A DNA stretch of 64,000 bases from Salegentibacter mishustinae (lineage in GTDB: Bacteria; Bacteroidota; Bacteroidia; Flavobacteriales; Flavobacteriaceae), in NCBI RefSeq assembly GCF_002900095.1, contig NZ_LLKN01000002.1, forward strand, positions 2,666,001 through 2,730,000, in the 5' to 3' direction. The notes below the pieces were generated by a model. That model worked only from the letters and a program-made list of their open reading frames with translations. It was not told where the DNA came from and searched no databases. This document shows positions 26,815-34,778 of this stretch, one piece after another. How positions within the stretch are numbered: the stretch's first letter is position 1; each line of letters begins with the position of its first letter. The position numbers were made by a program, and so were the translations under genes.

Positions 26815-27834
26815 ATGAATAGATTAAAACCGGCACTGGTACGGCAAATTTTCGTGCTAATGCTCATCCTATTTTTAACGGTTTTAATTTTTAAAGAAAT
26901 TATCCCTTACCTCTCCGGGGTTTTGGGAGCGATTACTTTATATGTTCTTTTGCGTAATTGGATGAAAAAATTGCTGGACAGAGGCTGGAAACCACCGGTA
27001 GCGGCAGCACTTTTAATGGCAGGCTCTTTTGTTGGAATCCTGGTACCCATTACATTAATTGTTATTATGCTATCCTCTAAAGTGAGTAAAGCAGTTGCTA
27101 ATTCAGAACGGGTAATTAGAGCTGTAAAAGAACAATTAACCGAAGCCGAAACTTATATAGGTTACAGTTTAAGCGATTCTATAGAGACTTCATCTATCAC
27201 CAACTGGATGTCTGGGAATTTACAAAGTCTGGCGGGCGGCACATTTAATGCATTTATCGCTATCGGGATTATGTATTTTATGCTGTATTATATGCTGGTA
27301 AAACGGGATTCTATGAAATCTTCACTCATTTCATATATTCCTTTAGGCAATGAAAATTTAAAAATAATAGGAAAGGAAAGTGACCAACTGGTAAGATCTA
27401 ACGCATTGGGAATTCCTCTTGTAGCAATTTTCCAGGGAATTATAGCGCTTATTGGATATTTGATCTTAGGCGTGCCAGACCCCTTCTTTTGGTTTGTAAT
27501 AACCGCTATAGGTTCTATGATCCCGTTTATAGGCACTGCCATTGGTATTATTCCAGTGGTAATACTTTTGATAGCCCAGGGCGATAATTGGCAAGCTATA
27601 GCCATGTTAATCTATGGTTTCGTGGTTGTTGGATCTACAGATAATTTAATTAGGCTCTATATTTTAGATAGACTGGCCGCGGTACACCCGCTTATTACTC
27701 TATTTGGGGTAATTGTTGGCGTACAGCTTTTTGGTTTTATAGGATTAATTTTTGGGCCTTTACTCATATCTCTATTTTTATTAATTCTGAAGATTTATAA
27801 AAAGGAATATGGTAATGCCCACGACCGACTTTAA
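26815..27834 (+). CDS. AI-2E family (UPF0118) membrane transporter
   Basis: Polytopic inner-membrane protein, 339 residues from an ATG, about eight hydrophobic segments with a soluble loop between the third and fourth (about 85-140). Seen: the conserved IPFIGTAIGIIPV stretch near 242 and the LFGFIGLIFGPLL stretch near 303. Members have been linked to autoinducer-2 export, sodium/proton exchange and other cargo, so the substrate is unknown. It sits between the VOC and YkvA-type genes, probably in one transcript. Confidence 0.88.
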   Translation: MNRLKPALVRQIFVLMLILFLTVLIFKEIIPYLSGVLGAITLYVLLRNWMKKLLDRGWKPPVAAALLMAGSFVGILVPITLIVIMLSSKVSKAVANSERVIRAVKEQLTEAETYIGYSLSDSIETSSITNWMSGNLQSLAGGTFNAFIAIGIMYFMLYYMLVKRDSMKSSLISYIPLGNENLKIIGKESDQLVRSNALGIPLVAIFQGIIALIGYLILGVPDPFFWFVITAIGSMIPFIGTAIGIIPVVILLIAQGDNWQAIAMLIYGFVVVGSTDNLIRLYILDRLAAVHPLITLFGVIVGVQLFGFIGLIFGPLLISLFLLILKIYKKEYGNAHDRL

Positions 27835-27865
27835 AAATAACTACTAATCAACAAAATGAAGAATT

Positions 27866-28267
27866 ATGAATATGTTAAGTAAAAAGAAGAAAGAGATTGA
27901 TGAGGAATACCTAAAAAAAGGTGTTGCCAAAGTAAAAGATGGAGACGTAGAAATTGCGGCAAAAAATCAGGACACCATAGAGGATAAGATTGTAAATGCA
28001 AGCGCACTTAGAAAATATACCGAACTTGGAAAATTAATGTTCGGGATGCTCCAGGATTATAGAAAAGGTGTTTACAGTAGTGTACCATGGTTTACCATTG
28101 CATCTATAGCTTTTGCTCTTTTGTATGTTCTAAACCCCTTAGATCTAATGCCAGATTTTATTCCGGGATTGGGCTATGTAGATGATTTTGCAATTTTGAC
28201 TATTACCTTAAGATTTATTGAAACAGATCTTCATAAATATCTGGATTGGAAGCTGGAAGAAGAATAA
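27866..28267 (+). CDS. YkvA family (DUF1232) protein
   Basis: 133 residues from an ATG. Seen: charged N-terminal half rich in Lys/Glu, then a hydrophobic segment IASIAFALLYVLNPLDLMPD running into IPGLGYVDDFAILTITLR. The PLDLMPDFIPGLGYVDD pattern is the hallmark of DUF1232 proteins, which are small membrane-associated proteins of unknown role. Last gene of the plus-strand run; a terminator follows 23 bp later. Confidence 0.88.
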   Translation: MNMLSKKKKEIDEEYLKKGVAKVKDGDVEIAAKNQDTIEDKIVNASALRKYTELGKLMFGMLQDYRKGVYSSVPWFTIASIAFALLYVLNPLDLMPDFIPGLGYVDDFAILTITLRFIETDLHKYLDWKLEEE

Positions 28268-28289
28268 TTCCACTACCTACTTTAAAATA

Positions 28290-28337
28290 AAAAATCCTAT
28301 CAACCTAAAAGTAATATTTAGATTGATAGGATTTTTT
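28290..28337. terminator. Bidirectional intrinsic terminator
   Basis: AAAAATCCTATCAA (28290-28303) pairs with TTGATAGGATTTTT (28323-28336), a 14-bp stem with a 19-nt loop and A/T tracts on both sides. It serves the YkvA-type gene on the plus strand and folD on the minus strand. Confidence 0.85.
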
Positions 28338-28358
28338 TATTAGCTAACCTTTTAAAAG

Positions 28359-29267
28359 TTATTGGTTAGCCTTAATTCTTTCCTTCGCTCTCTTTTTATG
28401 CCGTTCTGTAGCCAACAATGTATTTTTAAGCAACATAGAAACCGTCATTGGTCCTACCCCACCTGGAACAGGCGTAATATATGAAGCACGTTTGCTAACA
28501 TTATCAAAGTCTACATCACCTTTAATCACATAGCCTTTTTCAGCTTCATCATTAGGCACTCTGGTAATTCCAACGTCAATAATAACGGCGTCATCCTTGA
28601 TCATTTCCGCTTTCAGAAAATCTGGAATTCCAACTGCGATAATGATGATATCTGCCTGGGAAGTTATTTGTGTAATATTTTTAGTGAATTCGTGCGTTAA
28701 AGTTACGGTTGAGTTTCCGGGGAAACCACTTCTTCCCATCAAGATACTCATTGGTCTTCCTACAATATAACTTCTGCCAATCACAACGGTATGTTTTCCT
28801 TTGGTCGGGATATCATAACGCTCCAATAACTCTAAAATCCCAAAGGGAGTAGCGGGAATAAAAGACGTCATATCTAACGCCATTTTCCCAAAATTGGTAG
28901 GATGAAAACCGTCTACATCTTTATCGGGATCTACAGCATTTAATACTTTTTGAGTATCGATTTGTGGGGGTAATGGCAACTGAACAATAAATCCGTCTAT
29001 ATCGTCATTCTGATTTAGCTCTTCAATTTTATCAAGAAGCTCCAATTCACTTACCGTATTTGGCAATCTATAAAGAGAAGATTCAAAACCAACGCGCTTA
29101 CAGGATTTTACTTTTGCGTTTACATAAGTTAAGCTCGCACCGTCGTTCCCAACAATAATTGCAGCTAAGTGAGGTACTTTTTCTCCTCTTTTTTTAATCT
29201 TTTCAACCTCAGCAGCAATCTCGTTTTTAATATCGTTGCTGGTTTTTTTTCCGTCTAAAATGATCAT
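28359..29267 (-). CDS. folD: Bifunctional methylenetetrahydrofolate dehydrogenase/cyclohydrolase FolD
   Basis: Cytoplasmic enzyme of one-carbon metabolism interconverting 5,10-methylene- and 10-formyl-tetrahydrofolate. 302 residues from the ATG at 29267. The frame extends to 29318 but that part reads through the inverted repeat of the neighbouring cassette and is not family-like. Seen: YVNAKVKSCKRVG near 50 with the catalytic Tyr/Lys, IVQLPLPPQI, DVDGFHPTNFGKM, VVIGRSYIVGRPM and PGGVGPMTVSML. Only 4 bp separate the start codon from the cassette. Confidence 0.96.
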   Translation of the reverse strand: MIILDGKKTSNDIKNEIAAEVEKIKKRGEKVPHLAAIIVGNDGASLTYVNAKVKSCKRVGFESSLYRLPNTVSELELLDKIEELNQNDDIDGFIVQLPLPPQIDTQKVLNAVDPDKDVDGFHPTNFGKMALDMTSFIPATPFGILELLERYDIPTKGKHTVVIGRSYIVGRPMSILMGRSGFPGNSTVTLTHEFTKNITQITSQADIIIIAVGIPDFLKAEMIKDDAVIIDVGITRVPNDEAEKGYVIKGDVDFDNVSKRASYITPVPGGVGPMTVSMLLKNTLLATERHKKRAKERIKANQ

Positions 29268-29271
29268 CTCA

Positions 29272-29302
29272 GTTAGCAGTACTTTAGTTGGCAGATAGCA
29301 GT
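29272..29302. repeat. Left inverted repeat of the four-helix-bundle cassette
   Basis: 31 bp that match the right copy (29674-29704) in inverted orientation at 24 of 31 positions. Three of the seven differences become G-U pairs in RNA, so 27 of 31 positions could pair. On the minus strand it is built of degenerate 7-mers of the form ACTGnnA. It overlaps the cassette gene's stop codon by one base. Confidence 0.8.
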
Positions 29303-29670
29303 CAGATTTTGACTCCAAATTTACCAGGGTTATTTTTCATATAATTTATCAATTTCCCAACCTCTTCACTTTGAGATTGTAAAATTATCTTACGTTCTGC
29401 CGGCAAATATTCACAGGCTTCTGCAAAGTCAAGCCATAATTGAGTTTCAGCATTCTCAGAATCAGCATCTGTGAGTTTATTCGTAAAATATTTAGGGTAT
29501 TCCCTTTTTCGATAAGCCTCAGCGATGGCAGAACAAACACTTCTTGAAGATCGAATAATTTGATTGCTTAAAGCAAATCTTTCTTCAACAGGAAAAGTCT
29601 TTGAAAGTTTAAAAACTTCCATAGCAAGATCAAAAGCTTTCTGATATGCGTATAAGGTTTTAAAACTCAT
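29302..29670 (-). CDS. Four-helix-bundle protein, 23S rRNA intervening-sequence (S23) family
   Basis: 122 residues from the ATG at 29670; a longer frame from TTG at 29703 runs through the flanking repeat and is not favoured. Seen: opening SFKTLYAYQKAFDLAMEVFK, the family core FPVEERFALSNQIIRSS near 26-42, AIAEAYRKR near 49, and further amphipathic helices. Relatives are encoded inside 23S rRNA intervening sequences and include the Avd partners of diversity-generating retroelements; the role of stand-alone copies is unknown. The gene is tightly bracketed by 31-bp inverted repeats between ffh and folD. Confidence 0.9.
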   Translation of the reverse strand: MSFKTLYAYQKAFDLAMEVFKLSKTFPVEERFALSNQIIRSSRSVCSAIAEAYRKREYPKYFTNKLTDADSENAETQLWLDFAEACEYLPAERKIILQSQSEEVGKLINYMKNNPGKFGVKI

Positions 29671-29673
29671 TTT

Positions 29674-29704
29674 ACTGTTAACTGCCGACTGAAACACTGC
29701 CAAC
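29674..29704. repeat. Right inverted repeat of the four-helix-bundle cassette
   Basis: 31 bp ending one base before the ffh stop codon (29705-29707). It reads as 7-mers ACTGTTA, ACTGCCG, ACTGAAA, then one extra C, then ACTGCCA. The left copy has its single extra base at the same place. Together the two copies bound a 433-bp unit. Confidence 0.8.
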
Positions 29705-31033
29705 TTACTTCATTCCCTTCATCATCTGCATCATCTTCTGGCCGCCGCCACCTTGCATCATCTTCATCATTTTCCCCATTTGGTTGAATTGCTTCAACAA
29801 CTGGTTAACTTCCTGTACCGATGTTCCCGAACCTTTACTAATTCGTTTCTTACGGCTTGAATTTATAACCTTTGGATTGCTTCGTTCTTCAGGGGTCATC
29901 GAGTGGATTATTGCTTCAATTCCTTTAAAGGCATCATCATCAATATCTACATCTTTCAGCATTTTTCCGGCTCCCGGAATCATTCCCATAAGGTCTTTCA
30001 TAGACCCCATTTTCTTAATTTGCTGCAATTGCTTCAGGAAATCATCAAAACCAAACTGGTTTTTAGCAATTTTCTTCTGAAGCTTTCTTGCTTCTTCTTC
30101 ATCGTATTGTTCCTGGGCACGTTCTACAAGAGACACAACATCTCCCATTCCAAGAATTCTATCGGCCATACGTTCTGGATAGAACACATCCAGTGCGTCC
30201 ATTTTCTCACCGGTACCAATAAACTTAATAGGCTTATTAACTACAGATTTAATTGATATCGCTGCACCACCACGTGTATCACCATCTAATTTTGTAAGGA
30301 TTACCCCGTCAAAATTTAATCTTTCATTAAAGGTTTTTGCTGTATTCACTGCATCCTGACCCGTCATAGAATCTACCACGAATAAAGTCTCGTGTGGTTG
30401 GATTGCTTCGTGAATATTCGATATCTCGGTCATCATCGCTTCATCCACAGCTAAACGACCAGCGGTATCTATAATAACTACATTATGACCATTTTGCTTA
30501 GCATATGCAATTGCGGCTTTAGAAATAGCTACAGGATCCTGGTTGCCTTCATCTGAAAACACCTCAACACCAACCTGCTCACCAACTACGTGCAACTGGT
30601 TGATAGCCGCAGGACGATACACATCACACGCAACCAAAAGTGGTTTTTTGGTCTTTTTAGTTTTTAGAAAATTAGCAAGTTTTCCGGAAAAAGTTGTTTT
30701 ACCACTACCCTGTAATCCAGACATAAGAATAACAGAAGGATCTCCTGAAAGATTAATTCCTTCGGCTTCCCCACCCATTAACTGGGTTAGTTCGTCTTTC
30801 ACCAATTTCACCATCATCTGGCCCGGCTTCAGGGCGGTTAAAACGTCCTGTCCCAAAGCCTTTTTCTTCACAACATTGGTAAAGTCTTTGGCTATTTTAT
30901 AGTTCACATCGGCATCCACCAAAGCACGTCTCACTTCTTTTAAAGTTTCGGCAACGTTTACCTCGGTAATTTGCCCGTGGCCTTTTAAAACGTGTAAGGC
31001 ATTATCTAACTTATCACTTAAACTATCAAACAT
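29705..31033 (-). CDS. ffh: Signal recognition particle protein Ffh
   Basis: SRP54 GTPase that binds signal sequences and delivers ribosomes to FtsY at the membrane. 442 residues from an ATG. Seen: N domain, G1 GLQGSGKTTFSGKLA near 107, RPAAINQL, DTAGRL near 190, TKLDGDTRGG near 247, and a Met-rich M domain ending in repeated MMKMMQGGGGQKMMQMM-like segments. Length is normal. The 31-bp cassette repeat begins right after its stop. Confidence 0.97.
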   Translation of the reverse strand: MFDSLSDKLDNALHVLKGHGQITEVNVAETLKEVRRALVDADVNYKIAKDFTNVVKKKALGQDVLTALKPGQMMVKLVKDELTQLMGGEAEGINLSGDPSVILMSGLQGSGKTTFSGKLANFLKTKKTKKPLLVACDVYRPAAINQLHVVGEQVGVEVFSDEGNQDPVAISKAAIAYAKQNGHNVVIIDTAGRLAVDEAMMTEISNIHEAIQPHETLFVVDSMTGQDAVNTAKTFNERLNFDGVILTKLDGDTRGGAAISIKSVVNKPIKFIGTGEKMDALDVFYPERMADRILGMGDVVSLVERAQEQYDEEEARKLQKKIAKNQFGFDDFLKQLQQIKKMGSMKDLMGMIPGAGKMLKDVDIDDDAFKGIEAIIHSMTPEERSNPKVINSSRKKRISKGSGTSVQEVNQLLKQFNQMGKMMKMMQGGGGQKMMQMMKGMK

Positions 31034-31375
31034 AATTTTCCTGTGGTTTTATCTCTTCCAAACAATTGGAAAAGAGTATAATTTAGCTGAGGCAAGCCTC
31101 TATATTTTAAACTTAATATTATTTTCCTACCGGGATTTTTACCACTCGTAGGTTTGAAATCAGTAATACCTAAATGGTTTTACAAACCTTGTAGGAGACA
31201 TAAAACTCCTCCTATTTCAATAAGCTTTATACATTCGCTTTTTCAACGAATTGCAAATTTAATGATTTGAGCCTGAAGTGAAAACTTTTATTTCAATTCT
31301 CAGTTTTCGCTTATCTGTTTTCCTTTTTTTTTTAAATCATCAGCCTTTATTCTCGAATCCTGGGCAAAGGGCATT
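31034..31375. other. 342-bp intergenic region between ffh and argS
   Basis: No coding frame is credible here. Visible: an imperfect inverted repeat, CTCGTAGGTTTG (31145-31156) against CAAACCTTGTAGGAG (31183-31197), with 7 clean pairs; a minus-strand TAAATTTG (31261-31254) that could be an ffh -7 box with a long leader; and a T10-11 run near 31323. No tRNA-like or SRP-RNA-like sequence was recognised. Confidence 0.55.
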
Positions 31376-33157
31376 CTACATTCTTTCAGGCACCTGGATT
31401 CCCAGTAAACTAAAAGAAGATTTTATCACATTCCCTACACTGTTGGCCAATTGCACTCTTAAGGTTTTTTCGGTCACATCCTCAGTACCAAGGATGGTTA
31501 CATTTTGATAAAATGAATTGAATTCTTTTACCAGTTCGTAGGTGTAATTAGCAATTAATGCCGGACTATGATTTTCTGCCGCCAACTGAATTGTTTCTGG
31601 ATATAGCTGAAGTTGCTTGATTAACGAACGTTCCTTTTCGTGAAATTTATAACCATCTTCCACCGGTTTCTTAAAATCGAAATCGGCTTTCCTGATTATA
31701 GATTGAATTCTGGCGTAAGTATATTGAATAAACGGACCGGTATTCCCCTGAAAATCTACAGATTCTTCCGGATTAAATAAGATGCGTTTTTTAGGATCTA
31801 CTTTTAAAATATAATATTTTAACGCGCCTAAACCAATAATTCGGTAGAGCTCCTCCTTTTCAACTTCGGTATAACCGTCTAATTTTCCTAATTCTTCAGA
31901 AATATTTCGTGCAGTTTCGGTCATTTCAGCAATAAGATCATCGGCATCTACAACGGTCCCTTCCCTACTTTTCATTTTTCCGCTAGGTAAATCTACCATT
32001 CCATAACTTAAATGATACAGGTAATCTGCCCAATCAAATCCGAGTTTTTTCAGAATTAAAAATAAAACTTTAAAGTGATAATCCTGTTCGTTACCTACGG
32101 TATAAACCATCCCGCTAATATCAAAATCCTTTACCCGTTGGATAGCGGTTCCAATATCCTGCGTCATATAGACAGCAGTACCATCGCTTCGCAGCACGAT
32201 TTTTTCATCCAGGCCTTCATCGGTTAGGTCTATCCAAACACTCCCATCTTCTTTTTTATAAAAAACACCTTTTTCGAGTCCCTGGTTCACTACATCCTTA
32301 CCTAAAAGATAAGTATCACTTTCGTAATAATTTTTATCGAAATCTACACCTAAGGCATCATAGGTTTTTGCAAAACCATCGTATACCCATTGGTTCATTT
32401 TTTCCCAAAGCGCAACCACTTCCGGGTCACCGGCTTCCCATTTTAGTAGCATTTGCTTGGCTTCCACTAAAATTGGCGCTTCAGCTTTTGCGGCTTCTTC
32501 GGAAATCCCTTTTGTTTCCATTAATTCGGAAATTTCCTTTTTATATTCCTGGTCAAATTTTACGTAGTAATTCCCAACCAATTTATCTCCTTTTATGCCC
32601 GCAGATTCTGGAGTTTCACCATTTCCGAAGCGCTCCCAGGCCAACATAGATTTACAAATATGAATTCCACGATCGTTAATGATCTGGGTTTTATAGGCTT
32701 TATTTCCGGCTGCGCTTAAAATTTCAGCAACAGAAAAGCCTAAAAGAATATTCCTAATATGCCCTAAGTGTAAGGGTTTATTGGTATTTGGCGAAGAATA
32801 TTCAACCATAATCCCTTTAGCATCTTCTGCAGCGGGAAGTATTCCAAAATCCTTTCTGTCTTTCATTTCACTGAAAAAATTCAGAAAATAAGCATCGCTT
32901 AAAACAATATTCAAAAAGCCTTTTACCACGTTAAACCCGGAAACTTCTGCAACATTTTCAGTTAAATAATTTCCAATTTCCTCACCCAGTTTTACGGGAT
33001 TGGTTTTAAGCGCTTTTAGCATTGGGAAAGTAACCAAAGTGATATCTCCTTCAAAATCCTTACGTGTAGGCTGAAATTCTAAATGATCAATTTCAACATC
33101 ATAGATCTTTTTAACAGCATCTTTTACGTGGGTAGCGAGGGTACTTTGGAGTTTCAT
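31376..33157 (-). CDS. argS: Arginyl-tRNA synthetase
   Basis: Class I aminoacyl-tRNA synthetase charging tRNA-Arg. 593 residues from an ATG. Seen: N-terminal Add1-type domain, the HIGH motif as SSPNTNKPLHLGHIRN near 123-138, the KMSKS-equivalent region GKMKSREGTVVDADDL near 400, and an anticodon-binding helical C-terminal domain ending IQVPERM. Length is normal. It stands alone; a TATCTTTG -7 box (33196-33189) lies upstream. Confidence 0.97.
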   Translation of the reverse strand: MKLQSTLATHVKDAVKKIYDVEIDHLEFQPTRKDFEGDITLVTFPMLKALKTNPVKLGEEIGNYLTENVAEVSGFNVVKGFLNIVLSDAYFLNFFSEMKDRKDFGILPAAEDAKGIMVEYSSPNTNKPLHLGHIRNILLGFSVAEILSAAGNKAYKTQIINDRGIHICKSMLAWERFGNGETPESAGIKGDKLVGNYYVKFDQEYKKEISELMETKGISEEAAKAEAPILVEAKQMLLKWEAGDPEVVALWEKMNQWVYDGFAKTYDALGVDFDKNYYESDTYLLGKDVVNQGLEKGVFYKKEDGSVWIDLTDEGLDEKIVLRSDGTAVYMTQDIGTAIQRVKDFDISGMVYTVGNEQDYHFKVLFLILKKLGFDWADYLYHLSYGMVDLPSGKMKSREGTVVDADDLIAEMTETARNISEELGKLDGYTEVEKEELYRIIGLGALKYYILKVDPKKRILFNPEESVDFQGNTGPFIQYTYARIQSIIRKADFDFKKPVEDGYKFHEKERSLIKQLQLYPETIQLAAENHSPALIANYTYELVKEFNSFYQNVTILGTEDVTEKTLRVQLANSVGNVIKSSFSLLGIQVPERM

Positions 33158-33188
33158 TTCTTACTTTTATTTATTGTTTAAAGCCCTG

Positions 33189-33219
33189 CAAAGATAACAG
33201 AAAATAGGCTTTTGCCTAT
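33189..33219 (-). promoter_or_regulatory. argS promoter -7 element with adjacent palindrome
   Basis: Minus-strand TATCTTTG at 33196-33189 matches TAnnTTTG, about 32 nt before the argS ATG. Just upstream, ATAGGC-TTTT-GCCTAT (33204-33219) is a perfect 6-bp palindrome lying between the -7 and -33 places. It could be an operator, or chance in AT-rich DNA. Confidence 0.5.
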
Positions 33220-33337
33220 AATTTACTCGATAATCAAGATTTAATTCGATAAGACTTATCTCAAATTGTAGATTGCTTTTTGTTAGTGCTTTGTAAACTT
33301 ATCTCAAAGTAATTTACTTATCTTTAAACAAAAAGCT

Positions 33338-33763
33338 ATGTTATTAAATATCTCCTATAACCGAAGCAAAACCAAAGAGAAAATTGATAAGGAAGTCGGC
33401 AAGCCTTTTACTCTACTTGCGCGAATGAAATTAAACGGGACAGGATCTCCAAAATTACATATTACCGATACCAGCATTGATATTCACAACCTGTTAGTGC
33501 TGGATAATAATGCCAATACCTGTAATGTTGAAATGCGGCCCAATGGAATTATAGTAATGTTCAGGTCTTTACTGGAAACCTACGCCCTGGTTATTCCATA
33601 TTATAAACTTCATCTTTATAAAGGCAAAACTGAAGAGTATTCTATTTATAAAGATCATTCTAAAATTAAGGTAAAGGCCAATACGCCCGCGATACATAAA
33701 TATTTTAAAAAGATTTTAGATTATAAATCAGATAATGCGCCTACCCAAATCCAGGATCTTTAA
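33338..33763 (+). CDS. Conserved hypothetical protein (141 aa)
   Basis: Not recognised. 141 residues from an ATG. Seen: no signal peptide or membrane segment; a Lys-rich N-terminus (SKTKEKIDKEVGKP), a middle part of short hydrophobic strands (IHNLLVLDNN, NGIIVMFRSL, YALVIPYYKLHLYKG) resembling a small beta-rich domain, and a Lys-rich helix near the end. Codon use resembles its neighbours. It stands alone between argS and the MarC gene. Confidence 0.65.
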   Translation: MLLNISYNRSKTKEKIDKEVGKPFTLLARMKLNGTGSPKLHITDTSIDIHNLLVLDNNANTCNVEMRPNGIIVMFRSLLETYALVIPYYKLHLYKGKTEEYSIYKDHSKIKVKANTPAIHKYFKKILDYKSDNAPTQIQDL

Positions 33764-33870
33764 CTATAAGTTTACAAGCGTTTCCCGGTTTAGCTATTCT
33801 TGATAATCTAAGATTAATCTCTCCTTAATTTTTAATTGGCACTTCTGCTGCAATTTTGCCAAAAAAATTA

Positions 33871-34503
33871 ATGGAATTATTTATTTACGTATTTGCGGCG
33901 TTGTTTTCGGTAATAAATCCTTTAGGAACGGTGCCAATTTTTGTAGGATTAACACAAGAGTATTCTGCTTCAGAACGCTCCAGGACTTCGTTGTTAACAG
34001 CAGTAAACATTTTTGTGATTCTTCTAATCTCGTTTTTTACAGGAAGATTCATCCTACATTTCTTCGGAATAAGCATTGAATCGCTAAGAATTGCCGGCGG
34101 ACTCATTATCGTGACTTCGGGATTTGCCCTACTCACCGGTTCCTTCTCTAAACATAAGGGAATGGAAAAAGAAAGAGTAAAGAATGATGCTTTTCAGAGA
34201 GATAGTGTCTCCCTTACTCCACTAGCCATCCCAATGCTGGCAGGCCCGGGCTCGATCTCACTGCTTATAGGAATGTATGAAGACTACTCCATAATTTCCG
34301 AAAAAATCATTACCATTATAGCTATTCTAGGCGTTTGCCTGGCGACATTTCTCGTATTAAGAAGTTCTCATTATATCGTAAAAATGCTGGGCGCCTCAGG
34401 AATAAACGCCATTTCCCGTATTATAGGTTTTATTGTGATCGCCATTGGGATTGAATATATAAGCTCTTCTATAATAATTGTGTTGAGCAATGTTTTCAAA
34501 TAG
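33871..34503 (+). CDS. MarC family integral membrane protein
   Basis: 210 residues from the ATG at 33871; the frame opens earlier with a TTG at 33856, but the ATG gives the typical MELFIYVFAALFSVINPLGT start. Seen: about six hydrophobic segments, the conserved NPLGTVPIFVGLT near residue 15 and PLAIPMLAGPGSIS near 118. MarC proteins are inner-membrane proteins of unresolved function; an early link to multiple antibiotic resistance was not upheld. Confidence 0.88.
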   Translation: MELFIYVFAALFSVINPLGTVPIFVGLTQEYSASERSRTSLLTAVNIFVILLISFFTGRFILHFFGISIESLRIAGGLIIVTSGFALLTGSFSKHKGMEKERVKNDAFQRDSVSLTPLAIPMLAGPGSISLLIGMYEDYSIISEKIITIIAILGVCLATFLVLRSSHYIVKMLGASGINAISRIIGFIVIAIGIEYISSSIIIVLSNVFK

Positions 34504-34505
34504 GA

Positions 34506-34709
34506 TTAACGCTTCCCAAAAGCAAGTCCGCCAATTAGTGCTAAGACACCAAAACCAATCATCGCGTAAGACTGTGTATTATCGCCGTGAGCTTCAATTT
34601 GTAGCGGGCCGGCATCCAGTGCAAACTCTGGAGTAATTAGTCGGTATAACCCATACCCAATCATCCCAACTCCAATTACCAGAAGCACTATTTTAAGTAC
34701 GTTATTCAT
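34506..34709 (-). CDS. Small two-helix membrane protein
   Basis: 67 residues from an ATG. Seen: two membrane segments, VLKIVLLVIGVGMIGYGLYRL and YAMIGFGVLALIGGLAFG, split by a polar loop with AGPLQIEAHGDNTQ. The layout resembles DUF3185-type small proteins, but the match is weak and the role unknown. It is convergent with MarC (2 bp between stops) and divergent from the SDR gene. Confidence 0.65.
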   Translation of the reverse strand: MNNVLKIVLLVIGVGMIGYGLYRLITPEFALDAGPLQIEAHGDNTQSYAMIGFGVLALIGGLAFGKR

Positions 34710-34778
34710 TTTATAAAGTTTTACTAATCCGGGCGAAAAGTACTAATTTTATTGGTATTTTAAGCTTAAAATCTTTCT

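Noticed and set aside
29268-29318. 17-residue N-terminal extension of folD
   Set aside because: It reads through the inverted repeat of the neighbouring cassette; the ATG at 29267 gives the family-like start.
29671-29703. TTG-initiated extension of the four-helix-bundle gene
   Set aside because: It lies within the right inverted repeat; the ATG at 29670 fits the family start.
31034-31375. Possible SRP RNA or other small RNA next to ffh
   Set aside because: No SRP-RNA-like conserved loop or long fold was seen; only an imperfect repeat.
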